Shown here: positions 45,452 through 54,596 of the stretch, one piece after another
Layout: each line of letters opens with the position of its first letter
Position numbering within the stretch: position 1 is the first letter of the stretch
Source of the DNA: an uncultured Chitinophaga sp.
Lineage (GTDB): Bacteria; Bacteroidota; Bacteroidia; Chitinophagales; Chitinophagaceae
Assembly: GCF_946479755.1 (NCBI RefSeq)
Contig: NZ_CAMLHC010000024.1
Coordinates: forward strand, 1-64,000
Length of the DNA: 64,000 nt
Direction of reading: 5' to 3'
Notes under the pieces: generated by a model
Database searches by the model: none
What the model saw: only the letters and a program-made list of their open reading frames with translations
What the model was told of the DNA's origin: nothing
Made by a program: the position numbers and the translations under genes

Positions 45452-45718
45452 ATGAAACTAAAGCTACTAGTCACCAGCTGCTGGCTGTTGCTATGCCTTA
45501 TTGCCTATGCGGGTCACAGTCATCCGGAAATCTGCTCCCGGACCGGCTGCCATCCCACACTCAAGAAGCAGGACAGGCCACTGCAATATTTCAGCGTCCA
45601 TACAGAAAAGGTACTATATGGGGGACGGCCCTGCTGCCCTTGCCCGGCCCGGCCCTCCACCACCCAGTCACACATAACACCAGTCATTCACTATATGCAC
45701 GAACCATTCAACATGTAA
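45452..45718 (+). CDS. Possible small exported protein upstream of SusC
   Basis: 88 aa. The N-terminus (MKLKLLVTSCWLLLCLIAYAG) looks like a signal peptide, but the rest (His, Cys and Pro rich, for example CCPCPARPST) has no family I recognise. It ends 88 bp before SusC. It may be a small leader protein or a chance reading frame in the SusC leader. Confidence 0.3.
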   Translation: MKLKLLVTSCWLLLCLIAYAGHSHPEICSRTGCHPTLKKQDRPLQYFSVHTEKVLYGGRPCCPCPARPSTTQSHITPVIHYMHEPFNM

Positions 45719-45806
45719 CACCTGTAATTACTATCACCGGCCGGCTGGCCGGCTATGTCGACCACTATTTATTATTCAAGCTATTATCAATCAAAATTTG
45801 TTTTGT

Positions 45807-48800
45807 ATGGGAAAATTTACCCGTCACTGGCGACTGGGCAGCTTTCTGCTCCTGCTCCTCGTCATCCTGCAACAGCCATACGCCTTCGGGCAAAAGAACT
45901 ACCTGTTCAAAGGCAGCGTGAAAGACAAAGACGGCACGCCGCTGATCGGTGTCAACGTAGTGATGAAAGGCACCACCAAAGGTGGCACTACCAACGCTAA
46001 CGGTGACTTCCAGTTTGCCGGTACAACGGAAACGGCTACACTCGTTTTTTCTTTCGTCGGGTATAAAACACAGGAACTGGCAGCCACCAGCCAGCAGGTG
46101 GTCAACATCTACCTGGAACCATCCAACAAACAAATAGGGGAAGTAGTGGTCGTCGGTTACGGCACCCAGAAAAAAGTGAACCTCACCGGAGCCGTCTCCG
46201 TCATTGAAGGTAAGACCATGACGACCCGCTCGGTGGCCTCCGCCTCCCTGGCCTTACAGGGCGCGGCTCCCGGCGTTACCGTTACCCAGCAGTCGGGCGT
46301 ACCCGGCGGCGACGGCGGCACCATCCGCATCCGCGGCATCGGCTCTATCAATGCCGGCCAGAATCCGCTGGTGCTCATCGACAACATCGAGATGAGCCTG
46401 GACGCCATCGATCCCAACAACATCGCCAGCATCTCCGTGCTCAAAGACGCGGCTGCCGCCGCCATCTACGGCTCCCGCGCGGCCAACGGCGTGATCCTCA
46501 TTACCACCAAACGCGGTATCAGCGGCGTCAGCGTCAGCTATAACGGCTACGTCGCCAAACAATCACCGACCAACCTGCCTAAGAAAGTAGATGGACTGGA
46601 CCACATGAAACTGTGGGACATCGCACAGGTGAACGCAGGACTGCCACCCGCTTTCACACAGCAGATCGCCGACTATGAAAAAATGGGACCGGATAATTTC
46701 AACCGCTTTAATACCGACTGGAAAGACCTCATCCTGGTCAACAACGGCATCATGCATAACCACAACCTGAGCCTGTCTGCCGGCAGTGAGAAAATCAAAG
46801 TGTTCGGCTCCGGCGGTTACCTTGACCAGAACGGGCTTACCGCCAACACCAATTTCAAACGCCTCGACCTGCGCTTTAATACCGACATCGCCATCACCAG
46901 CAAACTGTCTGCCGCTGCAGATATCGTCGTGAACAGAACAGAGCGCAACTGGCCCGGACAATCGTCGCCACAAGGCATCATCCGCGCCATGATCGGCCTG
47001 CCGGCCATCGCACCCGGCCAGTTCAACACCGGCGAATGGGGCGAAGGCTGGTCCAACATGAACCCCGCCGCTCAGGCAAAAGACGGCGGCTGGGACAAAC
47101 GTGTCACCGACTCCCGTATCCTCACCGGTACGCTGACCTATAAACCCATCAAAGGCATGGAACTGCTGGCCAGCTACAGCTCCAATACCGCCAACGGACA
47201 CGCCCGCGTGTTCACCGATCAATACAAAATCTATACGCCCGATGTTGCCAACAATAAGTTACTCTTTGCACGCAACTGGCCGGCGAACAACTCACTGATC
47301 GATAACAACGCGCAAACCACCCGCAACGTGTTCCGCTCACAGGCCAGCTACAACTGGAACATGGGGCAACACGCCTTCACCGTGCTGGGCGGCTTCACCA
47401 CCGAACTCTTTAAGACCAGCTACGTCAACACACAACGTCAGAACCTGATCTCTCCTTCACTGCCATACCTGGATGCGGCAGATCCGCTGGGACAAACCAT
47501 GTCCGGTGCACAAAGCGAATATGCGATGGCATCTGCCTACTCCAGGATCAACTACAACTACAAAGAGAAATACCTGCTGGAAATTAACGGCCGCTTCGAC
47601 GCTTCTTCCCGTTTCCGCAAAGAAAACTGGTGGAAACTGTTTCCCTCCGTATCCGCCGGCTGGCGTATCTCGGAAGAGAACTTCTGGAAATCCATCAGTC
47701 ACGTGATCAACAGCGCCAAGATCAGGGGATCTTACGGTTCCCTCGGTAACCAGGACCTGGTCGTAAACGGTGTGGCCAACTATTATCCAACCTACGCGAT
47801 GTACAGCACCGGCGGCTCTTTTGACTACTACTTCAACAACGTAGTGAACGCGGGTTACGCGCTCACTACCGCCGCCAATCCGTTCATCCGCTGGGAGACC
47901 TCCAAAATACTGGACGCCGGTATAGACTTCACTGCGCTCAATGATCACCTGACCGTTACCGCCGATTATTTCAGCCGTAACATCACCGACATGCTGCAGC
48001 TGGATGGCGTGCCCACCTATGTGGGACTTGGCGCCCCCTTCGTGAACATCGGTTCCATGCGCAATACCGGATGGGAACTGGGCATCGGCTGGAAAGACCG
48101 CGCCGGTGAATTCACCTATTCCGTACAGGCCAATCTCTCCGACGTGAAAAATGAAGTGGTAAGCCTGGGTGGTAAAGAATATATCAACGGTGCGTTCATC
48201 ATGCGTGAAGGCCACCCGCTGAATTCCTACTACGGCTATCAGGCCCAGGGCTTCTTCCAGTCACAGGAAGAAATCGACAAGGCGCCTTTCCATTTCGCCA
48301 ATACCAAACCGGGTGATATCCGCTATGCCGACGTGAGCGGTGCCGACGGAAAACCCGACGGTAAAATCAATGCGTACGACCGCGTGGTACTGGGCAACTC
48401 TTTCCCGCGTTACGAATACAGCCTGTCCCTCAACGGCCAGTACAAAGGCTTTGACCTGAACATCTTCTTCCAGGGCGTAGGTAAACGGAACAACTATATG
48501 TCCGGCACCGGCGCGCAGCCTTTCTATTCCGCTAACTTCCAGGGCACCATCTTCGAACATCAGAAAGATGCATGGTCTCCCGATAACACCGATGCCGCTT
48601 ATCCAAGGCTCACGCCCAACAGCATTGCCAACAACTATGCGACTTCTTCTTTCTGGATGCGCTCCGGCGCCTATCTCCGCCTGAAGAACGTAGTGCTCGG
48701 CTATACGCTGCCCAAAACAGTGACCAGCAACGCCAAACTGCGCTCCGTAAGGATTTACGCCAGTGGTCAGAACCTGCTCACCTTCGATAAGTTCTTCCCC

Positions 48801-48887
48801 GGTTTCGACGTGGAACAGACAAATACCGCCGGGGAATTTTACCCGATCATGAGAACCTTCACCATCGGTCTTAACGCAAACTTCTAA
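45807..48887 (+). CDS. SusC/RagA TonB-dependent transporter without STN domain
   Basis: 1,026 aa from ATG 45807. Signal peptide (LGSFLLLLLVILQQPYAFGQ, ends near residue 30), carboxypeptidase-like domain (FKGSVKDKDGTPLIGVNVVM onward, about 35-105), TonB-box region and plug (about 115-235, with LVLIDNIEMSLDAIDPNN and SISVLKDAAAAAIYGSRAA), then the barrel ending TIGLNANF. Lacking the STN domain, it cannot signal to a FecR, and no sigma/FecR pair sits nearby; regulation must differ from the other three SusC genes. It also lacks the antisense hairpin arrangement. Confidence 0.93.
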   Translation: MGKFTRHWRLGSFLLLLLVILQQPYAFGQKNYLFKGSVKDKDGTPLIGVNVVMKGTTKGGTTNANGDFQFAGTTETATLVFSFVGYKTQELAATSQQVVNIYLEPSNKQIGEVVVVGYGTQKKVNLTGAVSVIEGKTMTTRSVASASLALQGAAPGVTVTQQSGVPGGDGGTIRIRGIGSINAGQNPLVLIDNIEMSLDAIDPNNIASISVLKDAAAAAIYGSRAANGVILITTKRGISGVSVSYNGYVAKQSPTNLPKKVDGLDHMKLWDIAQVNAGLPPAFTQQIADYEKMGPDNFNRFNTDWKDLILVNNGIMHNHNLSLSAGSEKIKVFGSGGYLDQNGLTANTNFKRLDLRFNTDIAITSKLSAAADIVVNRTERNWPGQSSPQGIIRAMIGLPAIAPGQFNTGEWGEGWSNMNPAAQAKDGGWDKRVTDSRILTGTLTYKPIKGMELLASYSSNTANGHARVFTDQYKIYTPDVANNKLLFARNWPANNSLIDNNAQTTRNVFRSQASYNWNMGQHAFTVLGGFTTELFKTSYVNTQRQNLISPSLPYLDAADPLGQTMSGAQSEYAMASAYSRINYNYKEKYLLEINGRFDASSRFRKENWWKLFPSVSAGWRISEENFWKSISHVINSAKIRGSYGSLGNQDLVVNGVANYYPTYAMYSTGGSFDYYFNNVVNAGYALTTAANPFIRWETSKILDAGIDFTALNDHLTVTADYFSRNITDMLQLDGVPTYVGLGAPFVNIGSMRNTGWELGIGWKDRAGEFTYSVQANLSDVKNEVVSLGGKEYINGAFIMREGHPLNSYYGYQAQGFFQSQEEIDKAPFHFANTKPGDIRYADVSGADGKPDGKINAYDRVVLGNSFPRYEYSLSLNGQYKGFDLNIFFQGVGKRNNYMSGTGAQPFYSANFQGTIFEHQKDAWSPDNTDAAYPRLTPNSIANNYATSSFWMRSGAYLRLKNVVLGYTLPKTVTSNAKLRSVRIYASGQNLLTFDKFFPGFDVEQTNTAGEFYPIMRTFTIGLNANF

Positions 48888-48890
48888 GCC

Positions 48891-50585
48891 ATGAGAAAAC
48901 TTTTTTATAGCATCATCGGTTGCACTTTTTTCCTGACAGGCATGTCAGGGTGTAATAAATTCCTGGACAGGGCACCGCTCAGCGCGCCGGCCACCGGCAC
49001 TTTCCTGAACAACGAGAACGAGATCAATGTGTCGCTGACAGCGGTGTATGGCTCCATCAAATGGGAGTTCGGGCTGGTGCCTTACCAGTCGGGCTCCGAC
49101 GGGTGGACAGACATCGCCATCCTCCGTGCCAACGAGCTGGGAGAAGGTACTTTTGATACGTACAACGCACATCCGGCAGCCATCTGGTCTTTTGCCTACA
49201 CCACCATTCAGCGTGCCAACACCATGCTGAACGGAATGGTTAACGCGAAGCCCAATGTGGCCCCGGCCAACTACAACCGTATGGAAGCGGAAGCCCGGGT
49301 CCTGCGTGCATGGGCCTATTTTTATCTTTCCGCCATGTTCGGCGATGCGCCGCTGATCACCAAGCCATTGCAGCCGAATGAATTCTACAATCAAAAACGC
49401 GCGCCTAAACAGGACGTGATAAAGTTCATCTATGCTGAACTGGATGAAGCCGCCAAGTCGCTCGACTGGCTGCCCGGCGTGCGGGGACGCGTCAGTAAAT
49501 CCGTGGCCCTGGGCCTGAAAGCCCGTACAGCGCTGTATAACAAAGACTACGCTATTGCTGCCGATGCCGCCAAACAGGTGATCGACAAAGCAGGACTGTC
49601 ACTCAATCCGCGTTTCCAGGACCTGTTCACCCGTAGCGGACAGAAACCGAACACCGGTAATGAAATCATGCTGGAAGTATTGTATACCGATGCCCTCGCG
49701 GGATCTATCACTTACCTGCCGCTGGGCAACTGCTCCCGCGCCGCCGGCGGCCAGTCGGGACGTTTCCCGAACCAGCGCCTGGTAGACCAGTTCGAATGCA
49801 CCGACGGCAAAAGGATCGATGAATCGTCCCGCTATGATCCGGAGCATCCGTCCAAAAACCGGGACCTGCGCCTGAAATATACCGTCGCACTGCCGGGTGA
49901 CACGGTGACCATGAACAACACCACTTTTGTATATGACATTTACAAGTCATCCACGTCCTTCAGAAATGCCGACGGCAGCTGGTCTGTAAAAGGAAATGCA
50001 GATTATGACAATGCCTTTGGCCCGGCTAAAAGCGGTGTCGGTTACCTGTGGACCAAATACACGATGACCGATGAAAACGTGTTCCTCTCCAAAGTGAGCT
50101 TCATCCTCATGCGGTATGCGGAAGTGTTGCTGACATACGCCGAAGCCAAGATAGAACTGGGGCAGATGGATGCCACCGTGACCGCGGCCATCAACAAAGT
50201 AAGGCAACGTGCCGGGCAGCCGGTGATACCTGCTGCCAGTGAAACAGACCAGTACGAGCTGCGCAAGCTGGTCCGTCGTGAGCGTACCGTGGAACTGGCC
50301 GTAGAAGGTTTTCGCTGGTTCGACATCCGTCGCTGGGGTATCGCCGACCTGGTGATGCCGGGCAAAGTGGTGGGCATCGCCAAGAGTCCTGCCGCCATGC
50401 CGCCTGTTCCCAATTTCAAAAAGACAGCTGCGCATGATCTGAACAGCATCCCGGATTATACCAGCCAGCTGGATATGCGTTACACTCGCGAAACCCGCTT
50501 CTGGACGCCAAAACTGATGCTGTTGCCGGTACCGCAGGCCGAAAGGGACATCAACCCGGGGCTGACGCAGAACGAAGGCTGGTAA
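48891..50585 (+). CDS. RagB/SusD-family outer-membrane lipoprotein
   Basis: 564 aa, starting 3 bp after the SusC stop. Lipoprotein signal with FLTGMSGC (cysteine near residue 21). Family segments include NNENEINVSLTAVYGSIKWE (about 43-62), ARVLRAWAYFYLSAMFGDAPL (about 137-157) and the C-terminal RRERTVELAVEGFRWFDIRR (about 463-482). It is the capture partner of the upstream SusC. Cargo unknown; the next gene is a flavoprotein rather than a glycosidase. Confidence 0.93.
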   Translation: MRKLFYSIIGCTFFLTGMSGCNKFLDRAPLSAPATGTFLNNENEINVSLTAVYGSIKWEFGLVPYQSGSDGWTDIAILRANELGEGTFDTYNAHPAAIWSFAYTTIQRANTMLNGMVNAKPNVAPANYNRMEAEARVLRAWAYFYLSAMFGDAPLITKPLQPNEFYNQKRAPKQDVIKFIYAELDEAAKSLDWLPGVRGRVSKSVALGLKARTALYNKDYAIAADAAKQVIDKAGLSLNPRFQDLFTRSGQKPNTGNEIMLEVLYTDALAGSITYLPLGNCSRAAGGQSGRFPNQRLVDQFECTDGKRIDESSRYDPEHPSKNRDLRLKYTVALPGDTVTMNNTTFVYDIYKSSTSFRNADGSWSVKGNADYDNAFGPAKSGVGYLWTKYTMTDENVFLSKVSFILMRYAEVLLTYAEAKIELGQMDATVTAAINKVRQRAGQPVIPAASETDQYELRKLVRRERTVELAVEGFRWFDIRRWGIADLVMPGKVVGIAKSPAAMPPVPNFKKTAAHDLNSIPDYTSQLDMRYTRETRFWTPKLMLLPVPQAERDINPGLTQNEGW

Positions 50586-50626
50586 CGGTAATCAACAACC
50601 TATTGAAATATTAAAATATTGACATA

Positions 50627-52348
50627 ATGAAACGGAGGAATTTTTTAGAGATGCTCGCGCTGAGCAGCGGCGCTGTTATCGCGCAACCTGCGTTGGGAAT
50701 GGCGCAGGGTAAACAACAGCAGGGGAGTGCCAAAGGGAAGAAAAAGGCAAAGCCGGAAACGCTGACGGCCGACCTGGTGATTGCCGGCGGCGGACTGGGC
50801 GGCGTGGCGGCAGCGCTGGCGGCGCTGCACAACCAGCAGACAGTGGTGCTGACAGAAGAGACGGACTGGATTGGTGGTCAGCTCACCCAGCAGGGCGTAC
50901 CGCCGGATGAACATCCGTGGATTGAAACACATGGCGCGCCCGCGCGTTATCGTGAACTGAGAAACCGTATCCGTGAATACTATACACGCCACTATCCGCT
51001 CACTGCCGATGCCCGCCAACGGACGCATCTGAATCCGGGCGACGGCTCCGTGTCCCGGCTCTGTCACGAGCCTAAAGTGGCATTGGCCGTGATGCTGGAT
51101 ATGCTGACCCCTTTTATCAGCACAGGGCAACTGGTACTGCTGACCGATACCAAAGTAGTGCGGGCTAATGTGTCCGGTAATAAAGTGCTGTCGCTCACCG
51201 CGCAGGACGAGCGTAACAACAGGGAACTGATTTTACAGGGGACTTATTTTGTAGATGCCACTGAAATGGGCGATCTGCTGCCTTTGACCGGTACGGAGTT
51301 TGTGACCGGCACCGAATCGAAGCAACAAACCGGGGAACTGCACGCGCCGGAAAAAGGTAATCCGGAGAATAACCAGGCTTTCACTGTTTGTTTTGCGCTG
51401 GACTATGTGCCCGGTGGCAACTTCGTCATCGAAAAGCCTGCTGAGTACGAGTTCTGGCGGAATCATGTACCCGCGCTCACGCCCGCCTGGTCGGGCCGGC
51501 AGCTGGACCTGCACTATTCCGATCCACGCACGCTGAAGCCCAAGCTGCTCGGATTCCATCCTGAAGGCATCGCTACCGGCAATGCGCTCAACCTGTGGAA
51601 CTACCGGCGTATTATCAACAAAGGCAATTTTACGGAAGGCGTCTATAAAGGTGATGTGACCATCGTCAACTGGCCGCAGAATGACTACATGCTGGGCAAT
51701 GTGATCGGCGCCAGCCCGGAAAAATTCCATCATCATGTGGAGCGGGCCAAGCAGCTCAACCTGTCGCTCATCTACTGGCTGCAAACCGAGGCGCCCCGCC
51801 CCGATGGCGGCAAAGGATGGCCTGGTATCCGCCTGCGGAAAGACATGATGGGTACTGCCGACGGCATGGCCAAATACCCCTATATCCGTGAATCACGGCG
51901 TATCAAAGCGGTGTTCACCGTCCTCGAAGAACATGTGGGCGCAGAGCAACGTGCGCAGAAAACCGGTAAAACGGAGAAAAACAAAGCAGCTGAGTTTTAT
52001 GACAGTGTAGGCGTAGGCTACTATCATATCGATTTACATCCCAGTTGTGCCGGCGTCAACTATGTTGACTTTGGCTCTTTGCCTTACCAGATTCCACTGG
52101 GCGCCCTGTTGCCGCAAAGGATGGAGAACCTGCTGCCTGCCAATAAAAATATCGGAACTACCCATATTACCAATGGCTGCTACCGTGTTCATCCGACAGA
52201 ATGGAGCATTGGCGAAGCGGTGGGCAACCTCGTGGCTTTTGCCCGCAGTAAAAACGTGACACCCCGGGCTGTGCGGGAACAGGCCCCGTTGCTGAAGGAG
52301 TTCCAGGATTATATCCGCGCCCGCGGCGTGGAGACGTCCTGGCCGTAG
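50627..52348 (+). CDS. Exported FAD-dependent oxidoreductase
   Basis: 573 aa. The N-terminus (MKRRNFLEMLALSSGAV) looks like a twin-arginine signal, fitting export of a folded flavoprotein. The FAD-binding strand is LVIAGGGLGGVAAALAA (about residues 50-66). The following TEETDWIGGQLTQQGVPPDEH segment is typical of the FAD_oxidored (PF12831) family of exported oxidoreductases. Substrate unknown. It follows the STN-less SusCD pair by 41 bp, so it is probably the processing enzyme of that uptake system; a terminator lies just downstream. Confidence 0.87.
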   Translation: MKRRNFLEMLALSSGAVIAQPALGMAQGKQQQGSAKGKKKAKPETLTADLVIAGGGLGGVAAALAALHNQQTVVLTEETDWIGGQLTQQGVPPDEHPWIETHGAPARYRELRNRIREYYTRHYPLTADARQRTHLNPGDGSVSRLCHEPKVALAVMLDMLTPFISTGQLVLLTDTKVVRANVSGNKVLSLTAQDERNNRELILQGTYFVDATEMGDLLPLTGTEFVTGTESKQQTGELHAPEKGNPENNQAFTVCFALDYVPGGNFVIEKPAEYEFWRNHVPALTPAWSGRQLDLHYSDPRTLKPKLLGFHPEGIATGNALNLWNYRRIINKGNFTEGVYKGDVTIVNWPQNDYMLGNVIGASPEKFHHHVERAKQLNLSLIYWLQTEAPRPDGGKGWPGIRLRKDMMGTADGMAKYPYIRESRRIKAVFTVLEEHVGAEQRAQKTGKTEKNKAAEFYDSVGVGYYHIDLHPSCAGVNYVDFGSLPYQIPLGALLPQRMENLLPANKNIGTTHITNGCYRVHPTEWSIGEAVGNLVAFARSKNVTPRAVREQAPLLKEFQDYIRARGVETSWP

Positions 52349-52380
52349 CTATCCGGGTATTTGATATTGACCTTTCGTGT

Positions 52381-52418
52381 GTAAGGCTGCTTCTTCATAA
52401 GAGGCAGCCTTACCTTTT
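52381..52418 (+). terminator. Intrinsic terminator after the SusCD-flavoprotein operon
   Basis: A perfect 10-bp stem (gtaaggctgc at 52381-52390, gcagccttac at 52404-52413) with a 13-nt loop and a ttttta tail. It lies 33 bp after the flavoprotein stop and isolates that operon from PUL 3. Confidence 0.85.
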
Positions 52419-52495
52419 TAAGGGCTATGCCAACGAACCCAATATCAAATAACCAAATAGCCAAATCTCCAAATTGTCTTATCTTGGTTTCCGGA

Positions 52496-53107
52496 ATGAA
52501 ATCAGGAAGCACTGTGAAAATACACGAGGACAGGTTACTTTTTTCGCGGATTGCAGATGGGGATGAAGCAGCGTTTCGTATACTGTATCATCGTTACAAT
52601 GCAGTGCTGTCCGTCTCTGTACGCAAGATGCTCCGCTCAGAGGAAAGTACCGCCGAAGTGTTGCAGGAGGTGTTCCTGAAAGTATGGCAGCTACGGCATA
52701 CGCTGGATAGTATCGACAATCCGGCCGGCTGGATGTACACGATCGCCGCCAATTATTCCCTTTCCGCACTCAGAAAAATCGCCCGTGAAAAGATCCGGGT
52801 AGAAGCTATCACACACGATGATATAGAAGATAATGAAGATGTGACCGCGGCTTTCCGCGTCAAGGAATTACAGTTACACATCAGCAATGCCATTGACCAG
52901 CTGCCGGCTTCCCGCCGTGAGGTGTTCATCCTGAACACGCAGGAGGGAAAGTCCCGCAAGGAAATAGCGGAGGCGCTGGATATTTCGGAGCATACCGTTA
53001 AAAACCAGCTGGTCACCGCCCGGAAATTTATCCGGGAATACCTCGAAAAACATACCGGTGATTACCTCCCAGTCTTCCTGATGGGGGTGTTGTTAAGAAT
53101 TTTTTAA
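52496..53107 (+). CDS. ECF RNA polymerase sigma factor (FecI-like)
   Basis: 203 aa from ATG 52496; the longer frame from 52427 runs through an AT-rich repeat-like leader and is not used. Region 2 spans LLFSRIADGDEAAFRILYHR to STAEVLQEVFLKVW (about 14-70) and region 4 includes LPASRREVFILNTQEGKSRKEIAEALDIS (starting near 137). Usual length. It controls PUL 3. Its stop codon lies inside an A/T-tract element (53096-53115). Confidence 0.92.
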   Translation: MKSGSTVKIHEDRLLFSRIADGDEAAFRILYHRYNAVLSVSVRKMLRSEESTAEVLQEVFLKVWQLRHTLDSIDNPAGWMYTIAANYSLSALRKIAREKIRVEAITHDDIEDNEDVTAAFRVKELQLHISNAIDQLPASRREVFILNTQEGKSRKEIAEALDISEHTVKNQLVTARKFIREYLEKHTGDYLPVFLMGVLLRIF

Positions 53108-53115
53108 TTTTTTTT
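53096..53115 (+). promoter_or_regulatory. A/T-tract element between sigma and FecR genes
   Basis: The run aagaattttttaatttttttt spans the sigma stop and precedes FecR. Comparable tracts sit before the other two FecR genes (30991-31013 and 41677-41697). It could be a bent-DNA or UP-like element or an mRNA feature; no defined promoter is visible in it. Confidence 0.3.
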
Positions 53116-53175
53116 CAGACGGCATAGTACAGCTTTATTTTTTCAGCGTCTGATGAGTAAAAGCGGGGACCTACA

Positions 53176-54339
53176 GTGGAAGCAAAAGAGTATTACAGGT
53201 TTTTGTTGCAGCGTTATTACGCTGGTATTGCCACACCGGCAGAGGAGGAGGAGTTGTTTGCCGAACTGGGCAAACAGGCGGATGATGAGGAATGGGTGGC
53301 GATGCTCAGCGAGCTGCACGCACATACTCCGGCAGACCCGCATTACAACCCGGCGGAATACGAGCCGGTGCTGCAAAGTATTTTGCAGCAGGAGGCTAGC
53401 GCCCGTGTCCGTCCGTTCCGTCGCATGCGCCGGTGGGTGGCCGCTGCAGCCGTTGCCGTACTGGTAACAGCTGCCGGTGGATACTGGTTCCTGCATACGC
53501 GTAACGCCACACCGGCAGGCCCGGTCGTGGTAGCGGCAGACGTACAGCCGGGTAAAAACGGCGCTGTGCTCACGCTGGCCAACGGTCAGCAGGTGGTGCT
53601 CGACAACCGGGAAGATGGTCTCATCTCCAGCGCACAGGGCACACAGGTCGTATTAAAAAACGGGCAGGTGGAATATCAGCCGTCCGGTACCGGAGAAGCT
53701 GTCAGCAATACCCTGCATACGCCCAGGGGACGCAAGTTCAGAATGCAACTGCCCGATGGTACGCTCGTATGGCTCAATGCCGCCAGCGCGCTTACTTTCC
53801 CCACCGCCTTCACCGGCACGGAAAGGAAAGTGGAACTGACGGGGGAAGCCTATTTTGAAGTGGCCAAAGGTAAAACACCGTTTGTTGTAGCACTGAGCAA
53901 TCAAACTTCCGTAACGGTGCTGGGAACACATTTTAATATCAGCGCCTATGCCGACGAGCCGGGTATCAGCACCACGTTGCTGGAAGGGGCCGTGAGGGTA
54001 AACGTACCGGAGCATCCCAGTGTGTTAAAGCCCGGCCAGCAGCTGCTGTTCAACAAAGGAGCCGGCACAGTGGCGTTAAACAAGCAGGTGGATACTGCTG
54101 CTGTCATGGCGTGGAAAAATGGCATCCTGAATTTCGAGGATAAAAAACTAACGACCGTCATCGCCATGATCGCCCGCTGGTACGATATAGAAGTTACCTA
54201 TGCCGGTACGCCGCCTGATATCACCTTTGTTGGGGAAATAGGCAGTGATGTCAATCTTTCGAGCGTGTTGAATTTTTTAAAGGAGTCAGGAGTAGCCTTC
54301 AGGCTGGAGAACAGAACATTGATCATCGGGGAACAGTAA
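53176..54339 (+). CDS. FecR-family anti-sigma factor
   Basis: 387 aa. Cytosolic sigma-binding part (about 1-80), transmembrane helix (WVAAAAVAVLVTAAGGYWFL, about 88-107), FecR domain (LHTPRGRKFRMQLPDGTLVW onward, about 178-275) and C-terminal DUF4974 domain (FEDKKLTTVIAMIARWYDIEV, about 318-386). It follows the sigma gene by 68 bp and precedes the STN-bearing SusC. Normal arrangement. Confidence 0.92.
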   Translation: MEAKEYYRFLLQRYYAGIATPAEEEELFAELGKQADDEEWVAMLSELHAHTPADPHYNPAEYEPVLQSILQQEASARVRPFRRMRRWVAAAAVAVLVTAAGGYWFLHTRNATPAGPVVVAADVQPGKNGAVLTLANGQQVVLDNREDGLISSAQGTQVVLKNGQVEYQPSGTGEAVSNTLHTPRGRKFRMQLPDGTLVWLNAASALTFPTAFTGTERKVELTGEAYFEVAKGKTPFVVALSNQTSVTVLGTHFNISAYADEPGISTTLLEGAVRVNVPEHPSVLKPGQQLLFNKGAGTVALNKQVDTAAVMAWKNGILNFEDKKLTTVIAMIARWYDIEVTYAGTPPDITFVGEIGSDVNLSSVLNFLKESGVAFRLENRTLIIGEQ

Positions 54340-54489
54340 ACAATTGGTAAAGTCATCCGTATAAAACAGTAAACAATCGTAATCGTAAAATCGTGAACAA
54401 ATCAACCAGTAATTGTACCCGGTAGCGGGTCGTTATGGAGAAACAGTGAACAATAATTTCAAATATCAACCGCGTGTCTGCCTGTAATA

Positions 54490-54584
54490 GAAAACCGAAA
54501 GTGCTTCGACCCACTTCCGGCTGGATGGTTACAGTCATGCAAAAATGTTGAGTGTTCCAGAACACCATTTTTTACAAGCCAAAC
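54490..54584 (-). ncRNA. Predicted cis-antisense RNA over the PUL 3 SusC leader
   Basis: On the minus strand GTTG (54617-54620), 19 nt, TAACTTTG (54597-54590) form a good promoter match; the -7 box starts at the A of the SusC start codon. The stem at 54495-54503/54512-54520 (cacttccgg facing ccgaaagtg, one G-T pair on this strand) is followed by ttttctatt. An outer 6-bp stem ctgtaa/ttacag (54482-54487, 54529-54534) encloses it. The predicted RNA is about 95 nt. Confidence 0.52.
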
Positions 54585-54596
54585 CACTGCAAAGTT

